The translations under genes and the position numbers were made by a program. From Ruminococcaceae bacterium UBA1691 (GTDB lineage Bacteria; Bacillota; Clostridia; Oscillospirales; Acutalibacteraceae): DNA of 13,803 nucleotides. Numbering within the stretch: position 1 is the stretch's first letter; every line of letters begins with the position of its first letter. This document shows positions 1 to 6,726 of this stretch, one piece after another. The notes under the pieces were generated by a model that did not search any database, had not been told where the DNA came from, and saw only the letters and a program-made list of their open reading frames with translations. The DNA lies in NCBI GenBank assembly GCA_002320555.1, contig DCJV01000013.1:1-13803 (forward strand), in the 5' to 3' direction.

Positions 1-198
1 GCAGACCGTGAGCGCATCGAGCGCAACAAAGCCGGTCTGAATCCGCTCGACAACCTCCCGAAATGCCCCACCTGCGGCAGCACGAACCTCTCCCGCCTGA
101 GCGGCGTCGGCATGATCACCATGTTCGGCGGCTTCGGCGTGACGGACGGCAACGCGGGCAAGACCTTTCAATGTAATAACTGCGGCTATCGGTGGTAA
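1..198 (+). CDS. C-terminal part of a zinc-ribbon protein (5' end outside window)
   Basis: The frame is open from the first base to a TAA at 196-198, giving 65 residues of a protein that begins outside the window. Two Cys-x-x-Cys knuckles (CPTCG and CNNCGYRW) lie about 35 residues apart and flank a glycine-rich hydrophobic stretch (GMITMFGGFGV). This arrangement is common at the C-terminus of small Firmicutes zinc-ribbon proteins, where the cysteines bind one zinc ion and the middle may sit in or on the membrane. The partner and function are unknown. It is followed by a strong terminator, so it ends its transcription unit. It is probably host DNA and not part of the phage-derived element. Confidence 0.75.
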   Translation, partial: ADRERIERNKAGLNPLDNLPKCPTCGSTNLSRLSGVGMITMFGGFGVTDGNAGKTFQCNNCGYRW

Positions 199-259
199 GA
201 TTTATAATTTATACATATAGTAATACAGGACTGGGCATCATAGCGAACATCTTTATCTT

Positions 260-300
260 AGGCCTCGGCGGAATTCGCCGGGGCCTTTTTGGCTGTTTTT
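260..300 (+). terminator. Rho-independent terminator of the zinc-ribbon gene
   Basis: An 11-bp stem (260-270 with 276-286, containing one G-U pair) closes a five-base GAATT loop and is followed directly by a T-rich run that continues to about 300. It lies 60 bases after the stop codon of the zinc-ribbon gene and reads on the plus strand. Confidence 0.85.
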
Positions 301-857
301 TTCAATCTTGTGCCGAAATTCAACACATCTTTTTATCCACCCGCTTTAGCAAAGGGAAATGTCTTTTAATTAAGTTATGGATAAATATGGATATCAAACA
401 AACAAGGAAATGCATATTTTTTACTGAGATTCTGCATATCATATATTTCCTAATATGATTTATAAAAATAAAATATGGAATATTAAAGTCCAAAAATATT
501 GAATACAAAATAAGAGGTTTTTGATTTATCATTCCTTATATTTTTTGTACTAATTAGAAAAAATACGTCAAATTTCATTGTAGTTAGGATTATTTTTATC
601 GTAATTTATATGCGATTATTATGCATATTATATGCTATATAAGAAATTATTTTTCGTGAATTTTCAAGTTAAGGATATCTTTCTATAGTTTAATATAAGA
701 AATAATTAATGATATGTCATATATGTGATTTCTAAAAAACAAGAACTATTAGAGCTTGATTTTTTCAAAAAAGGTAATTTTTATACACGATTTCAACAAA
801 AAAATACAGACTTAATTGTACGTACTTACAGAACTTGGAATTGATGATGGAAATGTG
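301..857. other. AT-rich gene-free stretch
   Basis: About 560 bases of clearly AT-rich DNA in a region whose genes are GC-balanced. The open frames on both strands here are short, have no ribosome binding site of note and encode low-complexity Ile/Phe/Lys-rich peptides, so I do not call them genes. I see no tRNA, no CRISPR-type repeat array and no clear operator. It contains many short A/T runs and TATA-like words, any of which could act as promoters, but none is convincing apart from the candidate at its right edge. Confidence 0.6.
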
Positions 858-887
858 TTGAAATCTGACACAGAAATGGTTTATTAT
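858..887 (+). promoter_or_regulatory. Candidate sigma-A promoter of the small DUF6514-like gene
   Basis: TTGAAA at 858-863 and TATTAT at 882-887 are separated by 18 bases, about 40 bases before the start codon at 930. The boxes are near consensus but the surroundings are AT-rich, so chance matches are easy. Confidence 0.45.
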
Positions 888-929
888 TGGACGCGTGGCC
901 CATGAAAATAAGAAAGGAGAACAGGAAAC

Positions 930-1160
930 ATGAAAACGGTAAATTATCGCGTTGTTCGGATGGTTGTGTGCTATGAGGATATTGAGGAAGAGGTAATGTT
1001 TGGAATCGAGGCTGTCTGCCCGGAGGAGGATAAGGTGCTGGATCGTATCTGCAGGATTTCCGAAAATGAAGCGGAGGTTCGCCAGCTTTCTGAAAAGATG
1101 AATCGGAATGAGCTGTCACTGCGGCACTTCCGCTGTGTGGTAGATGATTTTCGGCGGTAA
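930..1160 (+). CDS. Small conserved protein, DUF6514-like
   Basis: This 76-residue protein starts at an ATG with an AGAAAGGAG ribosome binding site ten bases upstream. The N-terminus (MKTVNYRVVRMVV) reads as a beta-strand that leads into an acidic segment. The C-terminal half has the pattern 'RICRISENEAEVRQLSEKMNRNELSLRHFRCVVDDF', split here as RICRISENEAEV and LSLRHFRCVVDDF, which resembles the ending of the Clostridia-specific DUF6514 family as I remember it. The function of that family is unknown to me. It is followed by a hairpin cluster and then by the broken end of the phage-derived element on the other strand, so it probably marks the last host gene on the left side. Confidence 0.6.
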   Translation: MKTVNYRVVRMVVCYEDIEEEVMFGIEAVCPEEDKVLDRICRISENEAEVRQLSEKMNRNELSLRHFRCVVDDFRR

Positions 1161-1181
1161 AGCGGTCAATGGAATGCTTTT

Positions 1182-1330
1182 GGGCGGACGGTCTCTTCTC
1201 TCACATAGAGACTATCCGCCAAACTCATCATGGCGGACAGGTCTTTCGGCCTGCCTCTCGCATTTCGTTTGGTTATGGTGCGAGTACGGACTGGATCTTC
1301 ACCCTCCCGGCTGGCAAAAGGGGAGGGGAG
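1182..1330. repeat. Cluster of inverted repeats (REP-like intergenic DNA)
   Basis: Three stem-loops lie close together. One pairs GGCGGA+GTCTC (1183-1195) with GAGAC+TCCGCC (1208-1220). One is a short stem around 1231-1257. One pairs CCCTCCC (1302-1308) with GGGAGGG (1321-1327). None is followed by a T-run, so they do not look like ordinary terminators. The last resembles small dispersed intergenic repeats seen in gut Clostridia, but the copy number cannot be judged from one window. The minus-strand frame that passes through here (about 1492 to 1166) has repeat-like content. Confidence 0.45.
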
Positions 1331-1467
1331 CAGCGAAGGCCTCAATGTTGCCACTGCGGCCATTACAGTCTCTACGGATTCCGGGGGCGTTGCAGCCGCC
1401 GGCCTTTCCTCGGTCTGAACCACTGCTGGCCTTTGACCGATATAGCTGCTTTCTTTGCCGCATATTG

Positions 1468-1908
1468 CTATGCGGCACAGGCAAACGCTTTGTTACCTGC
1501 ATTGCTGCTGCCGGAGACACCAGCGGCGAGCTTCCCGCCCAGGGAGGAAAGACCCTGTACGCCGGACAGGCCGTCGAGGCTCTCCCGTAGCCGGTCGAGC
1601 TGCGATTGGAAGCGCTGCGCTTGGGCCGTGTTTTTCTGCATCCAGACCGCAAGCTGGTCGGTCAAAACGATTTTCTCCGTATTCAGAGAGACAGAAAGCG
1701 AGAGTGCATTTCCGGCAAGCAGGCTTTGAACCCGCTGCATGGCACTGAGCGCCTGTTCCCGGATCGACACCGGGTCGATCACGGCCTGAATTTTTAGCTT
1801 GCCGCGCCGTGCCACTTCGTCAGAGAGCCTGGGGAGCTGTTTTGCGATGGTATCGGCGCTTTTGGAAAGATCGGCCTGTAGGACGATCTTTGCCATATCG
1901 TTACTCAA
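1468..1908 (-). pseudogene. N-terminal fragment of a phage tail tape measure protein
   Basis: The 146-residue frame starts at a TTG (1908) preceded by AAAAAAGGA about 11 bases away; the next in-frame ATG (1896) is too far from that site. The N-terminus (MAKIVLQADLSKSADTIAKQL) and the following amphipathic helices with many Ala, Gln and Ser look like the beginning of a tape measure protein, and the position right after the chaperone-position gene fits. Tape measure proteins are normally several hundred residues or more, so this one is truncated. A TAG at 1468-1470 ends it, yet the same frame continues with a plausible stretch (QYAAKKAAISVKGQQWF) before another stop near 1374. A neighbouring frame opens around 1420 and runs into the inverted-repeat DNA. 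A nonsense mutation plus a frameshift or deletion explains this. No tail-tip or fibre gene follows. Confidence 0.65.
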
Positions 1909-1947
1909 TCAGGATCACATCCTTTTTTAAAATCGGCCGGTTTTTAC

Positions 1948-2628
1948 TCATTGTAGATTTTCCTCGGCTCGCTCCTCTTGAAGGACAGTGTGAATGGGTT
2001 GGACGGAGCGGTCCAAAACGGCGGCAACGAGCTTTTTCTCATCGAGTGTTTCCAGCTGGGAAAGCTTCTGTGCGAAGGCATGCACATCAATGCCATCAAA
2101 CGCGCCCTCCCACTGATCCAGCAGACGGGTTGCGCTTTCAAACAGCCCGTCGAGCTTTGTCTTCCCCGCTGCCTGCTGCCTGCGGAATTCGAGCTTTTCG
2201 AGCACCATGCATTCCAGCCGGTCAAAGAGCTTCCAGAGCCTTCGCTCATCTTCCTCTTTGGAATTGTACATGGCGCGGATGCGGGTGAGCAGATCCATGG
2301 AATCCATCATCTCATGCAATTTCGCCAGATCGAGCAGCTTTCGCCCGGTTTCCGGGTCACGCAGCTCCGGTAGGGGAACATTGCTCAAAAATTGCAGGAT
2401 TGCGCCGAACATCATCAACTCCTGATATTCAGGAATATAGTCGCCGTTCGGGGTGAAGGAGCCCAGTGTGACGCGGTCGATAAATGCAGAGGTATCGGTA
2501 AGATTCAGCGTGGTTTTGAGCAGAACCGGAATTTCATCCTCACCGCAGCGGTAGGAAATGCTGACAGTTCCGGCGGGACGCAGCGCAGATAGCTTTTTCA
2601 TCTGCGCATGGGTCAATTTTTTTCGCAT
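1948..2628 (-). CDS. Phage tail assembly protein at the chaperone position
   Basis: The protein is 226 residues from the ATG at 2628 (MRKKLTHAQMKKL), which has AAAGGAG nine bases upstream; the in-frame ATG at 2634 is only three bases from that site and a start at 2694 has none. It contains a hydrophobic patch (ELMMFGAILQFLSNV) and charged helices and has no signal peptide or zinc site. I recognise no enzyme motif. Its place between the tail tube gene and the tape measure gene is where long-tailed phages carry tail assembly chaperones (the G/GT position in lambda), which is the basis of the call. I see no obvious slippery site for a programmed frameshift. A terminator and a lipoprotein gene on the other strand separate it from the tail tube gene. 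Confidence 0.55.
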   Translation of the reverse strand: MRKKLTHAQMKKLSALRPAGTVSISYRCGEDEIPVLLKTTLNLTDTSAFIDRVTLGSFTPNGDYIPEYQELMMFGAILQFLSNVPLPELRDPETGRKLLDLAKLHEMMDSMDLLTRIRAMYNSKEEDERRLWKLFDRLECMVLEKLEFRRQQAAGKTKLDGLFESATRLLDQWEGAFDGIDVHAFAQKLSQLETLDEKKLVAAVLDRSVQPIHTVLQEERAEENLQ

Positions 2629-2706
2629 GGTCATCGTCTCCTTTACGATTGGTTTTATGTTGAGAAGAGAAAGATAGTAGGGAAGAAAGAGCACGGGACG
2701 CGTTGT

Positions 2707-2770
2707 AAAAATAAAAGCGCCCTTTTCACGGCCGGCAGATTAGGCCTCCGGCCGTGAAAAGAGGGCTTTT
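2707..2770 (-). terminator. Strong hairpin terminator between the lipoprotein gene and the tail chaperone-position gene
   Basis: A 23-bp stem with two mismatches pairs 2713-2735 with 2748-2770 around a 12-base loop. On the minus strand it is followed by CTTTTATTTTTAC, so it should stop transcription arriving from the tail tube side or antisense to the lipoprotein gene. On the plus strand only a short T4 follows. It lies just upstream of the lipoprotein promoter. Confidence 0.8.
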
Positions 2771-2814
2771 GGAAAGTGATGAAATGGGGGTGGGTTCATA
2801 GAGTATATGTTCGG

Positions 2815-2842
2815 TTGACTCCAAGGTGTATTGTGGTATAAT
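2815..2842 (+). promoter_or_regulatory. Sigma-A promoter with extended -10, lipoprotein gene
   Basis: TTGACT at 2815-2820 and TATAAT at 2837-2842 are 16 bases apart, and TG one base before the -10 box gives an extended -10 element (TGGTATAAT). It lies about 75 bases before the lipoprotein start codon and is among the best matches to consensus in the window. Confidence 0.85.
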
Positions 2843-2915
2843 TTATATAAATTTATTAGTCTGGATGTATTTGGAATAGATTTATGGCAAATAAAAATTT
2901 CAAAGGTTTTAGAAG

Positions 2916-3596
2916 ATGACTATGATGAAGCGAATCGCCAGCGGTGCATTGTGCTGCCTGCTCTTATGCCTCAGTTTTGCCGGATGCTCGAAAAAGACGC
3001 TGGGCGACAGTCCTGTCCCATTAGAGACAGTAACGCAGAACAGCCGGGAAAATCGGGCTACCTTTGAGTTTAGCTTACCGGCAGGTTGGGTTTCCTATCC
3101 GATCTATGACGATACAGTAGGAGCAGTTGAGGAGAAAAATATTGAGAAATTTAATGATCCGGATTTTGAGGATTATTCCCTTCGGCTGGAAATTAGAAAT
3201 TATCAAAATGGAAATACTTTTTTCATGGAGGGATACGATCAGGCAATCGAGGCTTTATTCAACGGCGAGACGGATCAGTATATTAACTATATAAAACAGT
3301 CCAACGCTGAACTAGCGTCAGGCCTTGGAGAATCGGAGGTTCCTTCCACCGATTATCAATTTCAGTATTATCGCGGTACTTATGGAACCATTGTGGAAGT
3401 GCGCCATTCCGAAACGTATCAGGGCAAAGTGATCCAGAGCATCGTCTGCTACCGGGAAGATATTCCGTATATGGTTACTGGCGCTTTTAAGGATTCGAAC
3501 GAGCTTTCCTCCGGTGATATCGTGCCGTGGGTTGCGGATTCCCTGAAGGTGACGGAGCATTTTCAGGCGCAGAGTGATACATCGCAAGAGAAATAA
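2916..3596 (+). CDS. Predicted surface lipoprotein of unknown function
   Basis: The 226-residue protein begins MTMMKRIASGALCCLLLC and has a lipobox (LSFAGC, residues about 19-24), so it should be exported by Sec, lipidated on the cysteine and held on the outer face of the membrane. AAAGG lies nine bases before the ATG. The mature part begins with a short linker and then FEFSLPAGWVSYPIYDD, a strand-rich start typical of small beta-sandwich lipoproteins of the 'PsbP/photosystem-like' or DUF-type fold; that fold assignment is only an impression. It sits alone on the plus strand between minus-strand tail genes, with its own promoter and terminator, like a moron gene carried by a prophage. It may change the host surface or act in superinfection exclusion, but nothing in the sequence shows this. 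Confidence 0.8.
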   Translation: MTMMKRIASGALCCLLLCLSFAGCSKKTLGDSPVPLETVTQNSRENRATFEFSLPAGWVSYPIYDDTVGAVEEKNIEKFNDPDFEDYSLRLEIRNYQNGNTFFMEGYDQAIEALFNGETDQYINYIKQSNAELASGLGESEVPSTDYQFQYYRGTYGTIVEVRHSETYQGKVIQSIVCYREDIPYMVTGAFKDSNELSSGDIVPWVADSLKVTEHFQAQSDTSQEK

Positions 3597-3603
3597 AGCG
3601 TGC

Positions 3604-3642
3604 AGGAGCAGGCTCCGGCTGATCGGAACCTGCTCCTTTCTT
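3604..3642 (+). terminator. Rho-independent terminator of the lipoprotein gene
   Basis: AGGAGCAGG (3604-3612) pairs perfectly with CCTGCTCCT (3629-3637), followed by TTTCTT. It starts seven bases after the lipoprotein stop codon. Confidence 0.85.
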
Positions 3643-3661
3643 GCGCAAATAATGAGGCGTT

Positions 3662-3748
3662 TTACTGTGCCAGAATCGTAAACAACTGCGCCTTGTCCTC
3701 CGGAAGCTTGCTGATGGGACTGAGGAAGGGGAGGATATCCAGACGAGA
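3662..3748 (-). pseudogene. Short coding remnant between the tail tube and lipoprotein genes
   Basis: On the minus strand 28 codons between a TAG (3749-3751) and a TAA (3662-3664) read as protein-like sequence (LDILPFLSPISKLPEDKAQL, then FTILAQ). There is no start codon or ribosome binding site, so if real it is the C-terminal end of a gene whose front is missing. It lies just beyond a perfect hairpin. I cannot name the family, and it could be chance. Confidence 0.3.
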
Positions 3749-3753
3749 CTATG

Positions 3754-3781
3754 GTTCCGGGGCGGACAGCCGCCCCGGAAC
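3754..3781. repeat. Perfect 12-bp inverted repeat downstream of the tail tube gene
   Basis: GTTCCGGGGCGG (3754-3765) and CCGCCCCGGAAC (3770-3781) form a perfect stem with a four-base loop, about 50 bases after the tail tube stop codon. No T-run follows on either strand, so it is either a weak or mRNA-stabilising 3' hairpin or a scar of rearrangement. Confidence 0.6.
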
Positions 3782-3834
3782 GCTTGGAGGAGAAAGGAAA
3801 AATGAAGAAAAGTAAGAAGATGTCGAGTTGAAAA

Positions 3835-4566
3835 TTAACCCTCGATGAGCTGCATATCGAGGAAATCGTTGCCGTCCACCGCGAAGAGATCGAAGGTCAT
3901 GGACAGCGTGCTCGGATCGCCGGTGTTGCTCAGCGCCAGGCTAAACGCTGCCTGCGGCACGGCCTTGTGGATGACAAGCTTCATCGGCAGCAGCTCGTCG
4001 GCCTCCGTCTTGTAGAGCGTTTCGCCGTAAGCGGTATAGGCCTTCGGGAAGGCGTCGCTCTTGAATTTGACGATCTGGACTCCCTGCTCCTTGTTGGCCA
4101 TGTAGTAGACGATATATTCGTCCCCGTTTGTGCCGCCCTCAATGGTAGCGGTCTTCTCCGAAACCGTTGCGGAGACGGCGGCGCCGCAGTCGTCATCCGC
4201 CTTGAATACTGTTACGGAATCGTTTACAGGCGTCTCGGAGAGCGTCAGCTTGCCCGCCGCCAGCGCCAGGCGCTCGCGTGTGAAGACCTTGCCGCTCGTG
4301 AGGATATCCGTGCCTGCAAGCATGGCGAAGAGCTTCATGGGCGTGATCTGGGTGTCGACCTTCATCGTGCAGGTGCGCTCGCCGTCAAAGGGAACGCGGG
4401 GCGCTGCACCACGGCCGCCCTTGGCCAGCACACGGGTTGCCGCCATTTCCGTTGTGGTGACGTTAGCGAAATCGACGTTGAGCCAGGGCTTCTTTGTTTT
4501 GAAATCAACCAGGGTAAAGTCCGCGACCTCGCGGTTGGACATGTTCGGGTTTACATGGGTGCTCAT
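3835..4566 (-). CDS. Major tail protein (tail tube subunit)-like
   Basis: The 243-residue protein starts at the ATG at 4566 with GGAGGT eight bases upstream. It is rich in short beta-strand segments (for example TCTMKVDTQITPMKLFAML, MKLVIHKAVPQ, LSMTFDLFAVDGNDFLDMQL) and has no membrane segment. The N-terminal part (VADFTLVDFKTKKPWLNVDF) and the ending (DLFAVDGNDFLDMQLIEG) are in the style of tail tube subunits of Firmicutes prophages. The gene order neck-like, assembly protein, this gene, chaperone-position gene, tape measure supports the call. The central part (about residues 105-160) includes TLSETPVNDSVTVFKADDDC and could be an inserted sandwich domain. The frame is intact. Confidence 0.6.
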   Translation of the reverse strand: MSTHVNPNMSNREVADFTLVDFKTKKPWLNVDFANVTTTEMAATRVLAKGGRGAAPRVPFDGERTCTMKVDTQITPMKLFAMLAGTDILTSGKVFTRERLALAAGKLTLSETPVNDSVTVFKADDDCGAAVSATVSEKTATIEGGTNGDEYIVYYMANKEQGVQIVKFKSDAFPKAYTAYGETLYKTEADELLPMKLVIHKAVPQAAFSLALSNTGDPSTLSMTFDLFAVDGNDFLDMQLIEG

Positions 4567-4602
4567 GTTGTGTTACCTCCATAAATTTCATATTTATCCT
4601 AA

Positions 4603-4619
4603 ACGGCTGAAAGAGCCGT
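4603..4619. repeat. Small hairpin between two tail genes
   Basis: ACGGCT (4603-4608) pairs with AGCCGT (4614-4619) around a five-base loop in the 70-base gap between the tail assembly and tail tube genes. Only a weak T-rich tail follows on the minus strand. It may stabilise the abundant tail tube mRNA. Confidence 0.4.
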
Positions 4620-4636
4620 GATAGGTGGCTGAATTT

Positions 4637-5350
4637 TTACAGCTTTTTGTACCAATCGTTGGGGTCGAATTCGCCGCCCCAGCCTGCATAGTTCATCGCA
4701 TGGATCTGGACCTGATTGAGATAGCTCTGCCGTAAAAACTGGTCATAGAGCTGATAGACCGTCAGGTCCCAGACATTTATCATATTGATGCTATTGTGCT
4801 GGACGCACAGGGCGGAGATCAGGTTTGGAAGGCTCGTATCCGCCTGCTTTTCCCGCTGCGCCTTTGGCGCCTTTTCTTTAGCGCGCTGAAGCTTCTCATA
4901 GATCTCCCGCGCTTTTTCGTTGTGAAACTGTTTGCCGGATGGCGGGGTACTGTCTACATGATTTCGCTGCAGGATACAGCAGCAGACATCCTCATAGTTG
5001 GAGGCTTCGATGGTGCCAACCGGCGCTCCCGCATCCATGCAGAGAAATATCCCGTGCTGCTCGGAGAAAACTACCTCTTCTGTCATAAAAAAAGAAAAGG
5101 CGGCGGACAAAAGCACGCACAGCTCCGGGTTCGTGGTTATCAACACAAAGGGGGAATCCCCGGCGGTAAGGGGCAGGCCGGAGGAATTGGCAAGCTGATC
5201 CCGCCGAAGCGACAGCAGGGAAAGATAAGCGTTGTAGGTGTCATAGCCGATGGATGCAATCTGCCGCAGGGTAGGAGCGCGTATATGGCCGGCGCGGGCG
5301 AGCGGAAACGGCTCAGGGCTTAACAGGTCGAGCTCATGAAGCCGCGTCAT
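4637..5350 (-). CDS. Phage tail assembly-type protein
   Basis: The 237-residue protein starts at the ATG at 5350, which overlaps the stop of the preceding gene by four bases (ATGA), so the two are translationally coupled. The segment GHIRAPTLRQIASIGYDTYN (about residues 22-41) and the ending (YAGWGGEFDPNDWYKKL) resemble proteins encoded near the tail tube gene in Clostridia prophages. A charged helical stretch (EKLQRAKEKAPKAQREKQAD) lies around residues 150-170. There is no signal peptide. The function is not demonstrated; the call depends on position and on this general resemblance. Confidence 0.5.
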   Translation of the reverse strand: MTRLHELDLLSPEPFPLARAGHIRAPTLRQIASIGYDTYNAYLSLLSLRRDQLANSSGLPLTAGDSPFVLITTNPELCVLLSAAFSFFMTEEVVFSEQHGIFLCMDAGAPVGTIEASNYEDVCCCILQRNHVDSTPPSGKQFHNEKAREIYEKLQRAKEKAPKAQREKQADTSLPNLISALCVQHNSINMINVWDLTVYQLYDQFLRQSYLNQVQIHAMNYAGWGGEFDPNDWYKKL

Positions 5351-5811
5351 TTCCCGCCCCTCCCACGGCTGAAATCGGAGGCGGAATATTGCAGAACATA
5401 GCCGTAATATTCCGGCGTTGGCTCATAGAGCTGCATGCCCTCCCACTGCAAACGGCCGATGCCGAAATCCGTGCTGCCGCTTAAGAGACGGTCTGTTTCC
5501 GCTGCCAGCCTGTCCGCGCGCGTCTCATAGGCATCGCCGGAAAAGAGACCCTTATGGCAGCAGATCCAGACGAAGATCTGGCTCGTGCGGATGCTCGCTG
5601 TCCCGCTTTTTGCCGTTACAACATCGACACTGATGCAGCAGTCGGGTGCCTGTGTAGGCAACTGGATAAAACGGTATGGGAAGATATGTTGTCTCGCTGA
5701 TTCTGGAGCGGCGGGTTCGCCGTCCTTTGTCAGGGCCTCTATAACGGCGGGGGAGGAAAGCAGCCGGTCGATGATTTTTTGTTTATATTGGGTGCGTTGA
5801 GTGAGAATCAA
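5347..5811 (-). CDS. Tail completion / neck-type phage protein
   Basis: The 154-residue protein starts at a TTG (5811) with AAGGCGGTG about eight bases upstream; there is no better start nearby. The N-terminal helix (YKQKIIDRLLSSPAVIEALT), the HIFPYRFI segment, a central strand pair (CCISVDVV, SQIFVWICCHK) and the helix with RADRLAAETDRLLSGS followed by FGIGRL match the layout of small neck or tail-completion proteins in Firmicutes phages. It is the first gene of the tail block and overlaps the next by four bases. I see no clear sigma-A promoter in the 105 bases between it and the upstream hairpin. Confidence 0.5.
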   Translation of the reverse strand: MILTQRTQYKQKIIDRLLSSPAVIEALTKDGEPAAPESARQHIFPYRFIQLPTQAPDCCISVDVVTAKSGTASIRTSQIFVWICCHKGLFSGDAYETRADRLAAETDRLLSGSTDFGIGRLQWEGMQLYEPTPEYYGYVLQYSASDFSRGRGGK

Positions 5812-5916
5812 AGAGTATTCACCGCCTTTTATTAAGAATGAAGAAAGCGATTTGGAGAAGGAAGCGTGATTTGCGCTCTTCCTCCTACCACAATAGAATT
5901 TGTATCAAAATAAGAT

Positions 5917-5959
5917 CAGGCCCCGGAAAACCCTGCAGTTGTGCGGGTTCCGGGGCCTG
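5917..5959 (-). terminator. Hairpin between the polymerase block and the tail block
   Basis: CAGGCCCCGGAA (5917-5928) pairs perfectly with TTCCGGGGCCTG (5948-5959), and an inner CCC/GGG can extend it. On the minus strand it is followed by GATCTTATTTTG, a poor T-run. It sits 17 bases after the stop of the zinc-ribbon gene, so it is probably a terminator or an RNA 3'-end stabiliser that divides the two blocks. Confidence 0.6.
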
Positions 5960-5976
5960 TTCCGATGCGCTCTGAA

Positions 5977-6726
5977 TCAAAAACCGGCGGCGCTGTGATA
6001 GCGGGCGAGCGTCTTTTTCAGATTCATCTCCGCCCGGCAGCCCGGACAGTATTTTTGATTGTTGGTTTTGGGGCGCAGGAGCTTGCCACAGCAGGCGCAG
6101 TGGATCAACCGTTCCCCCTGCAGGGAGAGATAATATAGGCCGGGCTCTCGAAAATCATCCAGCTTGCAGGCGGGCTCCGAATCCGGGCGGAGGAATAAAA
6201 CGCGGATGTGCAGATTATCCACACTCCGGCTGAATTCGATCAGCTCCTTTTCGCGCAGTCTGTGCAGCATGGAAGCCTGCTTTTCCTTTCCAGCCTGCAC
6301 ATGGGCCATGCGGAAGAGGACGCTCCATTTCTGCGTGACCCAGCCCCCATTCGCCGGATTAAAAAGCAAGGCGTATTTGGCCAGGCAAAGGAGCGTAAAG
6401 CTCAGCCGTTCGAGCGGACTGCTCCCGAGCGCTTTGATCGTGGAAAGCTCCGACTGGGTAACGGTGACCGTATCGGCCTGCAAAAGGGGGCGGGCGTCCG
6501 CATGCGCGGAAAGGCGGCTGATCAGCCCATCCCACTCAACGGCGTTGTAATCCGCATAATGTTCCTGCATAAACTGATGAAGCGTACCTTCGATCTGCGG
6601 CTTTTCATAGCCCTCGTGACAGAGGTATTTAGCGATGCATCCCAGCGTCTGCGCCGGCTTTTTGCCGATGCTTCCGGTGGCGATTGCCCGCTGCGCAAAC
6701 GTGCGTTCATTGAGGATTATTTCCAT
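5977..6726 (-). CDS. Zinc-ribbon protein coupled to the RNA polymerase gene
   Basis: The 249-residue protein starts at the ATG at 6726, inside the end of the polymerase gene (10-base overlap), with AAAGGATG about nine bases upstream. The N-terminal region (GKKPAQTLGCIAKYLCHEGY) and the middle (ERLSFTLLCLAKYALLFN, then MLHRLREKELIEFSRSVDN) are helical, and the second part reads like a winged-helix unit with its wing around DNLHIRVLFLR. Residues 210-230 form a zinc ribbon with C210-x-x-C213 and C227-x-x-C230, followed by a basic tail (NLKKTLARYH). Similar proteins occur in Firmicutes phages and plasmids as unnamed conserved proteins. Translational coupling to the polymerase suggests an accessory or DNA-binding factor for it, which is inference. 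Confidence 0.7.
   Translation of the reverse strand: MEIILNERTFAQRAIATGSIGKKPAQTLGCIAKYLCHEGYEKPQIEGTLHQFMQEHYADYNAVEWDGLISRLSAHADARPLLQADTVTVTQSELSTIKALGSSPLERLSFTLLCLAKYALLFNPANGGWVTQKWSVLFRMAHVQAGKEKQASMLHRLREKELIEFSRSVDNLHIRVLFLRPDSEPACKLDDFREPGLYYLSLQGERLIHCACCGKLLRPKTNNQKYCPGCRAEMNLKKTLARYHSAAGF

Noticed and set aside
244..252. GAAC half-site near CGAACATC
   Set aside because: There is no GTTC partner at the right distance.
192..532. Two overlapping short open frames on opposite strands
   Set aside because: They lie over a terminator and AT-rich DNA, have low-complexity content and no ribosome binding site.
1166..1492. Minus-strand open frame ending in YVREETVRPKAFH
   Set aside because: It has only a GTG start without a binding site and reads through the hairpin cluster; at most its first part is frame-shifted tape measure sequence.
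1144..1797. Several plus-strand open frames of 60-186 codons
   Set aside because: They mirror the tape measure fragment and the inverted-repeat DNA, are rich in Arg, Pro and Cys, and lack ribosome binding sites.
3600..3815. Plus-strand 71-codon frame after the lipoprotein gene
   Set aside because: It runs through the lipoprotein terminator and the perfect hairpin; the minus strand reads more like protein here.
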